Shown here: positions 28,493-38,076 of the stretch, piece by piece | Position numbering within the stretch: the first letter of the stretch is position 1 | Layout: each line of letters starts with the position of its first letter | Origin: Sphingopyxis sp. GW247-27LB | Lineage (GTDB): Bacteria; Pseudomonadota; Alphaproteobacteria; Sphingomonadales; Sphingomonadaceae | Direction: 5' to 3' | DNA: 64,000 bases | Assembly (NCBI RefSeq): GCF_002277025.1 | Contig: NZ_NIWD01000002.1 | Span: 342,241 to 406,240 of the forward strand | Notes under the pieces: model-generated | The model's database searches: none | What the model was told of the DNA's origin: nothing | Seen by the model: only the letters and a program-made list of their open reading frames with translations | Program-made: the position numbers and the translations under genes

Positions 28493-29647
28493 ATGACCGC
28501 GCGCGTCCTGATCATCGCCGGGTCCGACAGCGGGGGCGGCGCAGGCATCCAGGCCGACATCAAGACGGTGACGATGCTCGGCGGCCACGCGATGACCGCC
28601 ATCGCCGCGATCACCGCGCAGAACACGCTCGGCGTGCAGGGCGTGCATCCGGTGCCGACCGACATGGTGCTGATGCAGATCGACAGCATCGCGTCGGATA
28701 TCGGCGTCGATGCGGTCAAGATCGGGATGATCGGCAGCGCCGAAACCGCCGCGGCGGTCGCTGAGCGGCTCGCCCGGCCCGACCTTGCCGGCGCGCCGGT
28801 CGTGTTCGACCCGGTGATGGTCTCGACGAGCGGCTCGGTGCTCGCCGACGCCGCGACGATCCGCGCGTTCGAGGCGCTGCTGGCGCGCGCGGCGGTGGCG
28901 ACGCCGAACCTCGGCGAGCTGGCGGCGCTGGGCGGCGAGGAGGCGATCCTCGCGCACGGCTGCGCGCTGCTCGTCAAGGGTGGGCACGGCGAGGGCGACA
29001 CGGTGACCGACCGCCTGCTCGAACCGGACGCGGGCGAGGTCGCGCGCTGGGAGGCGCCGCGGATCGACACGCCGCACACCCACGGCACCGGCTGCACGCT
29101 GGCGAGCGCGATCGCGTGCGGTTTGGCGCAGGGCATGCCGATCGAGCCCGCGGTCGCGCGCGCGCGCGATTTCGTGCGCCTCGCGCTGCTCGATGCGCCG
29201 GGGCTGGGCGAGGGGCACGGCCCGATGGGGCAGCAGGCGGTGCGCAACGACGGGCTGTTCACGGGGCCCGCGCTCAACCAGATCACGCTGCCCGCGACCG
29301 ACTATGCGGCGTCGGTCGCCTTCTACAAGCAGATGGGGCTGACGCAGATCGTCGACAGTCCGGGTGCTGAAGGAATTGGGGGTTATGCGCGCTTCGAGGC
29401 GGCCAACGGCGTGACTCTGTCGATTCACGTCGGTGACGGCACGGCGGGCGGCGCGACGGCGTATCTGGAGAGCGGGGCGCTCGACGCCTGGGTCGCCTAT
29501 CTCGCGCGGCGCGGGGTGCGCTTCGACCAGATGCCGAAGGACGAGGAATGGGGCTGGCGCGAGGCGCGACTGACCGATCCCGCGGGGAACCGCCTCTGCC
29601 TCTATCAAGCGGGTGAATATCGAAGGTATCCGCCGTGGCGTATCTAA
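28493..29647 (+). CDS. thiD: HMP/HMP-P kinase ThiD fused to a VOC domain
   Basis: A 384-residue fusion. Residues 1 to about 255 form hydroxymethylpyrimidine (phosphate) kinase: [17 protein letters not shown] near 8-25, the QNTLGVQ segment near 43, DPVMVSTSG near 103 and the [16 protein letters not shown] anion-hole region near 188-203. It makes HMP pyrophosphate for thiamine synthesis. From about residue 260 an added module reads as a vicinal oxygen chelate (glyoxalase/bleomycin-resistance) domain: [19 protein letters not shown], then a His-containing strand, and [13 protein letters not shown] near the end. Ordinary ThiD is about 265 residues. The reading frame is continuous across the junction. 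The rnhB start overlaps its end by 13 bases. Confidence 0.88.
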   Translation: MTARVLIIAGSDSGGGAGIQADIKTVTMLGGHAMTAIAAITAQNTLGVQGVHPVPTDMVLMQIDSIASDIGVDAVKIGMIGSAETAAAVAERLARPDLAGAPVVFDPVMVSTSGSVLADAATIRAFEALLARAAVATPNLGELAALGGEEAILAHGCALLVKGGHGEGDTVTDRLLEPDAGEVARWEAPRIDTPHTHGTGCTLASAIACGLAQGMPIEPAVARARDFVRLALLDAPGLGEGHGPMGQQAVRNDGLFTGPALNQITLPATDYAASVAFYKQMGLTQIVDSPGAEGIGGYARFEAANGVTLSIHVGDGTAGGATAYLESGALDAWVAYLARRGVRFDQMPKDEEWGWREARLTDPAGNRLCLYQAGEYRRYPPWRI

Positions 29648-30198
29648 CGGTGGGTGTCGACGAAGCCGGGCGCGGGCCGCTTGCGGGGCCGGTGGTCGCG
29701 GCCGCGGTGATCCTGTGCGAGGACGGGATCGACGGGCTCGATGACAGCAAGAAGCTGACCGCGAAGCGGCGCGGCGAGCTGGAAATCCTGATCAAGACGC
29801 GCTGCCGCTGGGGCGTTGGCGAGGCGAGCGTCGCCGAGATCGACGCGATCAACATCCTGCAGGCGACCTTCCTCGCGATGACGCGCGCGGTCGAGGCGCT
29901 GGGCTGCGACCCGCACGAGGTGCTGGTCGACGGCAACCGGCTGCCGCGCTGGAGATATCGCGCCCGCGCGGTGGTCGGCGGCGACGCGCTGCACCCCTGC
30001 ATTTCGGCGGCGAGCATCATCGCGAAGGAGCATCGCGACCGCATCATGGTCGCCGCGGCGCGCGACTATCCGGTCTTTGGCTGGGCGACGAACATGGGCT
30101 ATGGTACGCGCGAGCATCTCGCGGCGCTGCGCCAGCACGGTCCGACGCCGCTCCACCGGACCAGTTTTGCACCGGTCGCGCAAATGCAGCTGGTCTGA
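29635..30198 (+). CDS. rnhB: Ribonuclease HII
   Basis: A 187-residue endonuclease that cuts the RNA strand of RNA:DNA hybrids and removes ribonucleotides from [16 protein letters not shown] (about 7-19) carries the first Asp-Glu pair, DDSKKLT is near 41, the Asp in VLVDGN near 99, and the catalytic Asp-containing HRDRIM stretch near 133. Length is normal for a minimal RNase HII. It starts with a GTG inside the last codons of thiD, implying translational coupling. In many alphaproteobacteria rnhB lies directly before ccrM; here an SDR gene is placed between them. Confidence 0.95.
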   Translation: MAYLTVGVDEAGRGPLAGPVVAAAVILCEDGIDGLDDSKKLTAKRRGELEILIKTRCRWGVGEASVAEIDAINILQATFLAMTRAVEALGCDPHEVLVDGNRLPRWRYRARAVVGGDALHPCISAASIIAKEHRDRIMVAAARDYPVFGWATNMGYGTREHLAALRQHGPTPLHRTSFAPVAQMQLV

Positions 30199-30225
30199 CG
30201 CAGGGGCCTGAGGAGGGGAGAGAGC

Positions 30226-31122
30226 ATGCGCAGCGGATTCAGCGCCGAAAATGTCGGCGTGCAGACCGGGCGGCGCTTCCTCGTCACCGGCGCCAATGCC
30301 GGGATCGGCTTCGAAACCGCGAAGATACTGGCCGCGCGCGGCGCGCATGTCGTGCTCGCGTGTCGCGACGAGGCACGCGTCGATGCGGCGATGACGGCGA
30401 TCCGCGCCGACGCGCCCAAGGCCGAGTTCAGCTTTCTGCGGCTCGATCTCGCCGACCTCGATCAGGTGCGCGACGCGGCGGCGGCGGTGCTCGCGGGGCC
30501 GCGGATCGACGTGCTGATCAACAATGCCGGCGTGATGATCCCGCCGCGCACATTGACGAAACAGGGTTTCGAGCTGCAGTTCGGGGTCAATCACCTCGGC
30601 CCCTTCGCCTTCACGGGCCTTGTTCATCCGCATGTCGACGACCGCATCGTGATCACCGCGAGCCTCGCGCACAAGGGCGGCCTGATGGATTACAGCGATC
30701 TCGACGCGAGCCGCAGCTACCATAATTGGCAGCGTTACCAGACGAGCAAGCTCGCCAACCTGCTCACGATGTTCGAGCTCGACCGGCGCCTCGGTGCCGC
30801 GGGGCGGGCGACGCAGGCGATCGGCTGCCATCCCGGCGTCGCGCTCACCGAGCTGACGCGGCACCTTCCGTTGCCGCTGCGCTATATGACCCCGCTCGCG
30901 ACGCCCTTCTTCAACAGCGCGGCGCAGGGTGCGTGGCCGACGCTGCAGGCGGCGACCGGAGCGAACGTCCAGGGCGGCGACTATCTGGGGCCGCAGGGGC
31001 TGGGCGAGGTGACCGGCCGTTCGGGCCCGGCGCGCGCAACGAGCATGGCGCGCGACCCGAAGCTGGCGCGCGAATTGTGGGAACGCTCGGTCGACCTGAC
31101 CGGGGTCGATCCGGGGATTTGA
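30226..31122 (+). CDS. SDR family oxidoreductase
   Basis: A 298-residue short-chain dehydrogenase/reductase. The nucleotide-binding glycine motif is GANAGIG (about 23-29), the NNAG motif near 102, the active-site Ser in ITASLAHKGG near 145, and the YxxxK pair in YQTSK near 170. Overall it resembles the retinol dehydrogenase-like bacterial SDRs with loose substrate preference. It starts 27 bases after rnhB with GAGGGGAGAG as ribosome site. Its stop codon is the first part of a strong terminator, so transcription from rnhB probably ends before ccrM. Confidence 0.9.
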   Translation: MRSGFSAENVGVQTGRRFLVTGANAGIGFETAKILAARGAHVVLACRDEARVDAAMTAIRADAPKAEFSFLRLDLADLDQVRDAAAAVLAGPRIDVLINNAGVMIPPRTLTKQGFELQFGVNHLGPFAFTGLVHPHVDDRIVITASLAHKGGLMDYSDLDASRSYHNWQRYQTSKLANLLTMFELDRRLGAAGRATQAIGCHPGVALTELTRHLPLPLRYMTPLATPFFNSAAQGAWPTLQAATGANVQGGDYLGPQGLGEVTGRSGPARATSMARDPKLARELWERSVDLTGVDPGI

Positions 31123-31153
31123 TTCCTCTCCTCCCAAGGGAGAGGAATTTTTT
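31122..31153 (+). terminator. Rho-independent terminator
   Basis: Perfect ten-base arms ATTCCTCTCC and GGAGAGGAAT enclose a seven-base loop and run straight into TTTTT. It begins at the SDR stop codon and separates the rnhB-SDR transcript from the ccrM control region. Confidence 0.85.
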
Positions 31154-31160
31154 CGCCACT

Positions 31161-32490
<1,330 letters not shown>

Positions 32491-32504
32491 CAGGCAAGAA
32501 TGAT

Positions 32505-32596
32505 CGTCGCCCCCGCAAAGGCGGGGGCCGTAGTCGGCTTACCACGACGTGGCGGTTCAATGATGCCAGCGGCCCCCGCCTTCGCAGGGGCGACGG
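32505..32596. repeat. Palindromic repeat (CGTCGCCCCCGC type)
   Basis: The element begins CGTCGCCCCCGCAAAGGCGG and ends with the inverted CCCCCGCCTTCGCAGGGGCG, separated by about 45 bases including a small ACCACGACGTGG palindrome. The right arm (32568-32597) matches 29 of 30 bases with a stretch inside the glyS gene (55003-55032). It lies between ccrM and folP. Confidence 0.8.
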
Positions 32597-32612
32597 ATAG
32601 GGGGGAACGGGC

Positions 32613-33743
32613 ATGTTCGCACCACTGACCAGGCCCGGCCTCGGCGCCGTCTCGCCCGGCGCCAAAATCTATTGCCGCCCGGCCTGTTTCGTCGACCGGC
32701 CGCACGAGCTGGACGACGCCTGCCTGCGGCTCGCCGACACGATGCTCTGGTTCGCCGCGTGGCACGTCAGCCTGCGTGACAGCGGCACGGTTCGATCGGC
32801 GGTCGTGCCGGTTCCCCAGCTCGGGGACTGGATCGCCGCCATGCCCGATGCGCTCGGTGAAGCGGCAACCGTGCAGCGCGCCGCGGTGCAGCGCCCGCGC
32901 GGTGCGCTGGCGCTCGGTGCGCGGACGGTGCGGCTGAGCGAACCGCAATTGATGGGTATCCTCAACGTCACGCCCGACAGCTTCTCCGACGGCGGCAAGC
33001 ATGTCGATGCCGCGGCGGCGGCGGAGGCGGGCTTCGCGATGGCGTCGGCGGGCGCCGCGATCCTCGATGTCGGCGGCGAATCGACGCGGCCCGGCGCGCC
33101 GCTGGTCTGGGAAGGCGACGAGATCGCGCGCGTCGAGGGCGTCGTCGCGGCGCTCGCGAAAGGCGGCGTCGCGGTGTCGATCGACACGCGCAAGGCGGCG
33201 GTGATGGAAGCGGCGCTCGCGGCGGGCGCGACGATCGTCAACGATATTTCGGCGCTCCGCTACGACGACCGCGCGATGGACGCCGTCGCGCGCGCGGGCT
33301 GCCCGGTGGTGCTGATGCACGCGCCGTCGGCGAAGAGCGACCCGCACGAGGGCGGCGGCTACGATCATGTGCTGTTCGAGGTGTACGACATGCTCGCCGA
33401 GCGCATCGCGGCGTGCGTCGCCGCGGGGGTCGATCCCGCGAAGATCATCGTCGATCCGGGGCTCGGCTTCGGCAAGGGGATCGCCGACAATCTGGCGCTG
33501 GTGAACGGTCTGGCGCTGTTCCACACGCTCGGCTGCCCGATCCTGTTCGGAGCCAGCCGCAAACGGATGATCGGCGCGCTCGACAATGAAGCGCCGGCCG
33601 ACCAACGGTTGGGCGGGACGGTGGCGCTGCATTATCAGGCGGCGTCGCAGGGCGCGCAGCTCTTGCGCGTGCACGACATTGCGGAAAACCGGCAGGCCTT
33701 GCGCATCTGGCGCGGGTTGCGGGATGCGGCACTGACCGCTTAG
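32613..33743 (+). CDS. folP: Dihydropteroate synthase with N-terminal extension
   Basis: A 376-residue enzyme joining 4-aminobenzoate to the pterin pyrophosphate in folate synthesis. The catalytic TIM barrel begins near residue 108 with LMGILNVTPDSFSDGG, followed by DVGGESTRPGA near 149, IDTRKAAVM near 190, the LMHAPS segment near 232, DPGLGFGK near 282 and the FGASRKRMIG loop near 312. About 105 residues precede it that are not part of the usual 275-residue enzyme; they include a Cys-containing YCRPACF and form no domain I recognise. The ATG at 32613 has GGGGGGAA upstream. It ends at a convergent terminator with the ArsR gene. Confidence 0.93.
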   Translation: MFAPLTRPGLGAVSPGAKIYCRPACFVDRPHELDDACLRLADTMLWFAAWHVSLRDSGTVRSAVVPVPQLGDWIAAMPDALGEAATVQRAAVQRPRGALALGARTVRLSEPQLMGILNVTPDSFSDGGKHVDAAAAAEAGFAMASAGAAILDVGGESTRPGAPLVWEGDEIARVEGVVAALAKGGVAVSIDTRKAAVMEAALAAGATIVNDISALRYDDRAMDAVARAGCPVVLMHAPSAKSDPHEGGGYDHVLFEVYDMLAERIAACVAAGVDPAKIIVDPGLGFGKGIADNLALVNGLALFHTLGCPILFGASRKRMIGALDNEAPADQRLGGTVALHYQAASQGAQLLRVHDIAENRQALRIWRGLRDAALTA

Positions 33744-33749
33744 TTCCCC

Positions 33750-33769
33750 TCCCACTTGCAGGAGTGGGA
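33750..33769. terminator. Bidirectional terminator
   Basis: TCCCACT and AGTGGGA pair around a six-base loop between the convergent folP and ArsR genes. On the plus strand it is followed by TTTT within a few bases. The ArsR stop codon directly abuts it. Confidence 0.6.
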
Positions 33770-34111
33770 TCAGTTTTCACCTTCCATCGTCCGCGCCTTC
33801 TTCCCCCGCGCCACCTCGGTCGCCAGCGCTTCGAAGCGCGGCTCCCATGTGCGCCGGAAGCGTTGCACCCAGGCGTCGATCTCGTCGAAACGCTCGGGTG
33901 CGACGGCATAAATCCTGCGTCGCCCCTCGGCGCGGGCGGTCGCGAAGCCATGGTCGCGCAGGACGCGCAGATGCTGCGACACCGCGGGCTGCGTGATGCC
34001 GAACTCGGCGGCGATCACCTCGACGACCTCGCCCGAGCTCCGCACGCCCTCGGCGAGGAGTTCGAGGATGCGGCGACGTACCGGGTCGCCGAGGATGTCG
34101 AAGGCGTGCAT
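33770..34111 (-). CDS. ArsR-family transcriptional regulator
   Basis: A 113-residue winged-helix repressor of the ArsR/SmtB family. DPVRRRILELLAEG (about 9-22) and the recognition helix TQPAVSQHLRVLRDHG (about 40-55) are typical. There are no Cys pairs for metal sensing, and it belongs to the group paired with SRPBCC (AHSA1-like) proteins. The ATG at 34111 begins the domain; an upstream extension of the frame overlaps the SRPBCC gene. It lies ten bases after that gene and probably represses the pair through the palindrome at 34824-34843. Confidence 0.9.
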   Translation of the reverse strand: MHAFDILGDPVRRRILELLAEGVRSSGEVVEVIAAEFGITQPAVSQHLRVLRDHGFATARAEGRRRIYAVAPERFDEIDAWVQRFRRTWEPRFEALATEVARGKKARTMEGEN

Positions 34112-34121
34112 CAGGCTTGAA

Positions 34122-34778
34122 TCATTGGGGCGCGGCGCCGCCGGTGTAGAAGGCGGTCGTGTCGGCGCCCGCGCGGTTCGCGGCGTCCGCGGCGGTTCCA
34201 TAGGCGATCGATGCGGCGGTCCACGCGTCGCTGCTCGACGTCGCGAAGGCCTTGCCTTCGTCGCTCAGCGGCCAGGTCTCTTCGGCGAAGCGTTCCTTCA
34301 CCGCCTCACCGGTTTCGAGGTGCCATGCGAGGCCGAGCAGCGACAGGTCCCAACCCACGCCGACCGCGCCGGGGCCGAAGCGGTCCCAGAACTCCTCCGA
34401 CTTGTCGTCGAGCGGCGCGATATGGCGCAGCGTCAGGCGGGTGCCGCCGTCGCCGGCTTCGGCCAGCCCGACCTCGACCCAGCTCGTGCCGCCCCCGAAC
34501 TCCCAGGTCAGCGCGAAGCTGCGCGGCGGTTCGCACGCGGTGACGGTGCCGCCGGCATTGCCCTTGATCTGGTATTTTCCGCCGAGGGTGAGGTCGCCCT
34601 CGACCGGTGCGAACCAGCGCGGGATGCGCGCCTTGTCGGTGATCGCGTTCCACAGGTCGTCGATTCCGGTCGCATAGTCGCGCGAAGCGACGACGGCACG
34701 CGCGGGCTGGCCTTCGTGGGTGGTGTCTTCGACCTTGCGGACGACGAGGGCGGCTTGCTGGATGGTATCGAACGCCAT
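34122..34778 (-). CDS. SRPBCC (AHSA1-like) domain protein
   Basis: A 218-residue protein. Residues 20-160 form an SRPBCC/AHSA1-type helix-grip fold, with the diagnostic DLWNAITDKARIPRWFAPVEGDL segment in the first part and WEFGG and RLTLRH strands after it. These folds bind small hydrophobic ligands in a deep cavity. A further tail of about 60 residues is Ala/Thr-rich and not recognised. It is the first gene of an operon with an ArsR regulator, a common pairing in which the regulator may respond to the same ligand; that is inference. The upstream region carries a clear operator-like palindrome. Confidence 0.85.
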   Translation of the reverse strand: MAFDTIQQAALVVRKVEDTTHEGQPARAVVASRDYATGIDDLWNAITDKARIPRWFAPVEGDLTLGGKYQIKGNAGGTVTACEPPRSFALTWEFGGGTSWVEVGLAEAGDGGTRLTLRHIAPLDDKSEEFWDRFGPGAVGVGWDLSLLGLAWHLETGEAVKERFAEETWPLSDEGKAFATSSSDAWTAASIAYGTAADAANRAGADTTAFYTGGAAPQ

Positions 34779-34823
34779 GATGATTCTCCCGGCTGATGGC
34801 TGGGATCATATCAATCGGTAATT

Positions 34824-34843
34824 ATATAAGTCCAGACTTATAT
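34824..34843 (-). promoter_or_regulatory. Operator-like palindrome for the ArsR pair
   Basis: ATATAAGTC and GACTTATAT form nine-base perfect arms around a central CA, 46-65 bases before the SRPBCC start. The AT-rich ATAAGTnnnACTTAT-like form fits ArsR-family operators. It also overlaps the extreme 3' end of the sigma-54-type regulator gene, whose stop is at 34843. Confidence 0.65.
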
Positions 34844-36276
34844 TATGCGGCGGTATCGATGCCAAGATCGCTGAGCTTGCGATAGAGGGTCGAGCGCCCG
34901 ATGCCGAGCCGCCGCGCGACCTCGCTCATCCGGCCGCGGTAATGGCCGATCGCGAGGCGGATCACGTCGGCCTCGATTTCTTCGAGCGGGCGCAGATTGC
35001 CGTCGGGAAGGTAGAGGGTGACGCCGATCGCTTCGCCGTTGATCGCGATCTCGCCCTGTCCGTTCGACCCGCTGCCGCCCAGCGCGGCCTCGATCGCGGT
35101 AAAATCGGCGCTGGTGAGCACGTCGGTCTTGCTCGCGACCGCGGCGCGGAACAACACATCCTGGAGCTGGCGGACATTGCCCGGCCAGGCATAGGCGGCG
35201 AGCAGGCGGAGCGCGTCGTCGGTGACGCCGATCGGGCCCATGCCGGGAAGCCCGCCGATCCGCGCGAGCAGGTGGCGCGTGAGCGGGCCGACATCGCCGC
35301 GCCGCTCGCTCAAGGAGGGCAGGGTGAATTGCGCGCTCGACAGCGCATAAAACAGGTCCTCGCGGAAATGCCCCGCCTCGATCAGCTTGTCGAGCGGGCT
35401 CGCGCTGGTCGAGATGATGCGGACGTCGACGCTCTGGCGGATCGTGCCGCCGATCATCTGCACCTCGCCCGTGTTCAGGAATTCGACGAGCTTCGCCTGC
35501 GTTTCCAGCGGGATGCACTCGACATGGTCGATGATGATGCTGCCGCCGTCGGCCTGGACGATCCGGCCGATCTGGCGGTCGAAGGCGCCCGGAAAGGCGC
35601 CGCGTTCGTGGCCGAACAGGCCCGATCCGATCAGCCCCGGCGACACCGCCGAGCAATCGACCATGACGAGCTGGCCGCGCGCGCGCGGGCTCGCGCTATG
35701 GATCGCGCGGGCGAAGACTTCCTTGCCGGTGCCCGGCTTGCCGTTGATCATGACGGGCACACGCGCGCGCGCGGCCTTGGCGGCGATCGCGAGCGCGCTG
35801 CGGAAATTGGGGCTCGACCCGATGATCTCCTCGAAGGCGAGCGGCGCGCGGAGCTTTTCGGTCAGCGGGCGAAGCTCGCCCTGCGGGCCGGCGGTCGAGG
35901 CGATGCGGTCGAGCGCGCCGAGCAGCCGATCGGGGGCGATGGGTTTTTGCACGAAATCGCTCGCGCCCGCGCGCATCGCGCTCACCGCGACCTCGACCCC
36001 GTTGCGCATCGTGATGACGATCAGCGGTAGCGCGGGGCGCCAGCGGCGCAGTTCGGCGACGAATTCGGGGATGGCGATCCCGGGTGCGCCCTGGTCGACG
36101 AGCACCGCGTCGAGCGCCATGCCCTCCTGCGTGCCCAATTTGGCGAGCGCGGTGTCGGTGTCCGCCGCCACGGTGCTGCGCCAGCCGCCACGCGACACCA
36201 GCGCCGACAGGAAGCGCTGCTGTGCTGCTTCGCTGTCGACGATCATCACCGTTCGTGTGTCGCGCGTGCTCGCCAT
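34843..36276 (-). CDS. NtrC-like response regulator with degenerate AAA+ core
   Basis: A 477-residue protein with a receiver domain (about 8-125; acidic D14, likely phospho-acceptor D61, K109), an AAA+ domain (about 150-380) and a Fis helix-turn-helix (MSEVARRLGIGRSTLYRKL, near 450). The AAA+ part departs from working sigma-54 activators in several places: Walker A reads GKPGTGKE, the sigma-54 contact loop reads GAFPGA instead of GAFTGA, Walker B reads IIIDHVE with His for the catalytic Glu, and the YYRL arginine is replaced (FYAL). It probably regulates without sigma-54 remodelling, perhaps with the housekeeping sigma factor. The ATG at 36276 gives a clean receiver start. It is divergent from the cytochrome oxidase subunit and pnt genes. 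Confidence 0.88.
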   Translation of the reverse strand: MASTRDTRTVMIVDSEAAQQRFLSALVSRGGWRSTVAADTDTALAKLGTQEGMALDAVLVDQGAPGIAIPEFVAELRRWRPALPLIVITMRNGVEVAVSAMRAGASDFVQKPIAPDRLLGALDRIASTAGPQGELRPLTEKLRAPLAFEEIIGSSPNFRSALAIAAKAARARVPVMINGKPGTGKEVFARAIHSASPRARGQLVMVDCSAVSPGLIGSGLFGHERGAFPGAFDRQIGRIVQADGGSIIIDHVECIPLETQAKLVEFLNTGEVQMIGGTIRQSVDVRIISTSASPLDKLIEAGHFREDLFYALSSAQFTLPSLSERRGDVGPLTRHLLARIGGLPGMGPIGVTDDALRLLAAYAWPGNVRQLQDVLFRAAVASKTDVLTSADFTAIEAALGGSGSNGQGEIAINGEAIGVTLYLPDGNLRPLEEIEADVIRLAIGHYRGRMSEVARRLGIGRSTLYRKLSDLGIDTAA

Positions 36277-36511
36277 CGCTCTCGAATCTGCCCCTTCGCC
36301 GGCCCGATCCGGCCGCTGTTCCGCTCTCCCCGCCCGTTTTATGCAAGAGGGGTAAAGGGGCGATTAAGGCCGTCCGGCTTTGGCCGCGGGCGGCGCGCAC
36401 CATTCCGCCCCTTGAGCATCGCGGGAGGCGTGGCTAAGACCAGCGCGAATCCAGATTTCGATCCCGCGCGCGCGGCGCGTGCGCGAAGCGAGCAGCAAAA
36501 GGGGAAGAGCC

Positions 36512-36637
36512 ATGGCGTCCGAACAGGAAATGAAAGCGGCACAGGAAACCTATTCGGGCTTCCTGAGCCTGTTCAAGGTGGGGGCGATCATCACGATCGC
36601 CGTGACCGCCTTCGTCGTGCTCCTGCTCGCGTCCTGA
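36512..36637 (+). CDS. aa3-type cytochrome c oxidase subunit IV
   Basis: A 41-residue protein with a short soluble N-terminus (MASEQEMKAAQETYSGF) and one transmembrane helix (about 21-40). The A-x-x-T-Y-x-G-F pattern before the helix is characteristic of the small subunit IV of alphaproteobacterial aa3 oxidase. GGGGAAGAG precedes the ATG. In many sphingomonads this small gene lies apart from the main oxidase operon and before pntAA, as here. It ends ten bases before pntAA and is likely co-transcribed with it. Confidence 0.85.
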   Translation: MASEQEMKAAQETYSGFLSLFKVGAIITIAVTAFVVLLLAS

Positions 36638-36647
36638 CCGGCCCGGC

Positions 36648-37769
36648 ATGCGCATCGCCGTTCTGAAGGAACTCGCCCCCGGCGAGACCCGTGTCGCTGC
36701 GACCCCGGAAACCGTGAAGAAATTCATTGGCTTGGGGGCCGATGTTGCCGTCGAGGCGGGGGCGGGCGAGCCAGCCTCGATCGCCGACGCCGATTATGCC
36801 GCCGCGGGCGCCAGTGTCGGCAGCCGCGCCGATGCGCTGAAGGGCGCGAACATCATCCTCGGCATCCAGGGACCCGACCCCAAGACGCTGTCGGGCTTCG
36901 CCGACGGCGCATGGCTCGCCGCCGGGTTGAACCCCTTTGGCGAGCGCGAGCGCGTCGATGCCTATGCGAAACTCGGGATCGAAGCCCTCGCAATGGAGTT
37001 CATGCCGCGCATCACGCGCGCGCAGTCGATGGACATCCTCTCCAGCCAGGCGAATCTCGCCGGCTACAAGGCGGTGCTGATCGCCGCGAACGCCTATGGC
37101 CGCGCCTTCCCGATGATGATGACCGCCGCGGGCACGGTAAGCGCCGCCAAGGCGTTCATCATGGGCGTCGGCGTCGCGGGGCTGCAGGCGATCGCGACCG
37201 CGCGGCGCCTTGGGGCGCAGGTCAGCGCCACCGACGTGCGCGCCGCGACCAAGGAACAGATCCTCAGCCTCGGCGCCAAGCCGATCTTCGTCGAGAGCGT
37301 CGCGGGGATCGAGGGCGAGGGCGCGGGCGGCTACGCCACCGAAATGTCCGACGAATATAAGGCGGCGCAGGCCGAACTCGTGTCGTCGCACATCGCCAAG
37401 CAGGATATCGTCATCACCACCGCGCTGATCCCCGGGCGTCCCGCGCCGCGGCTGATCAGCGACGCACAGCTCGCGACGATGCGCAGCGGCAGCGTGATCG
37501 TCGACATGGCGGCCGAAAGCGGCGGCAATGTCGAGGGCTCGGTCGCGGGCGAGACGAAGCGCATCCACGGCGTCACCGTGATCGGCGCGCAGAATATCGC
37601 CGCGCTGATGCCCGCCGACACCAGCGCCTTGTTCAGCCGCAACCTGTTCAACTTCCTCTCGGCCTTCTGGGACAAGGAGGCGGGCAAGCCCCTGCTCGAC
37701 GAGGAAATCGGCAACGCGGTGCGCCTCACGCAGGGCGGCAAGGTCGTGAACGAGCGGTTGCTCGGATAA
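36648..37769 (+). CDS. pntAA: NAD(P) transhydrogenase subunit alpha part 1
   Basis: A 373-residue soluble NAD(H)-binding domain I of the proton-translocating transhydrogenase. MRIAVLKELAPGETRVAATP at the start is the alanine dehydrogenase/PNT signature; the Rossmann motif GVGVAGLQAIATARRLGAQV is near 169, and the second signature with DMAAESGGNVEGS is near 286. The enzyme uses the proton gradient to reduce NADP+ with NADH. This is the three-gene form where PntA is split. It is followed by pntAB after 24 bases. Confidence 0.95.
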   Translation: MRIAVLKELAPGETRVAATPETVKKFIGLGADVAVEAGAGEPASIADADYAAAGASVGSRADALKGANIILGIQGPDPKTLSGFADGAWLAAGLNPFGERERVDAYAKLGIEALAMEFMPRITRAQSMDILSSQANLAGYKAVLIAANAYGRAFPMMMTAAGTVSAAKAFIMGVGVAGLQAIATARRLGAQVSATDVRAATKEQILSLGAKPIFVESVAGIEGEGAGGYATEMSDEYKAAQAELVSSHIAKQDIVITTALIPGRPAPRLISDAQLATMRSGSVIVDMAAESGGNVEGSVAGETKRIHGVTVIGAQNIAALMPADTSALFSRNLFNFLSAFWDKEAGKPLLDEEIGNAVRLTQGGKVVNERLLG

Positions 37770-37793
37770 CCAACGAAGATCGGAAGACATATC

Positions 37794-38075
37794 ATGGACT
37801 TCATTGCGATTTTTTCGATTTTCATTCTGGCCTGTTTCGTCGGCTATTTCGTCGTCTGGTCGGTGACCCCGGCGCTGCACACGCCGCTGATGAGCGTCAC
37901 CAACGCCATTTCGTCGGTGATCATCGTCGGCGCGCTGATCGCCAGCGCCGCGGCGGGTTCGGCCTCGTCGAAATGGCTCGGCCTCGCCGCGGTCGTGATG
38001 GCGAGCATCAACATCTTCGGCGGTTTCGCCGTCACGTCGCGCATGCTCGCGATGTACAAGAAGAAGGGACGCTGA
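37794..38075 (+). CDS. pntAB: NAD(P) transhydrogenase subunit alpha part 2
   Basis: A 93-residue membrane protein with three or four helices, the split C-terminal part of the alpha subunit (domain II). [20 protein letters not shown] near residues 24-43 is the conserved core, and [16 protein letters not shown] closes the protein. It forms part of the proton channel together with PntB. pntB starts one base after its stop. Confidence 0.95.
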   Translation: MDFIAIFSIFILACFVGYFVVWSVTPALHTPLMSVTNAISSVIIVGALIASAAAGSASSKWLGLAAVVMASINIFGGFAVTSRMLAMYKKKGR

Positions 38076-38076
38076 G

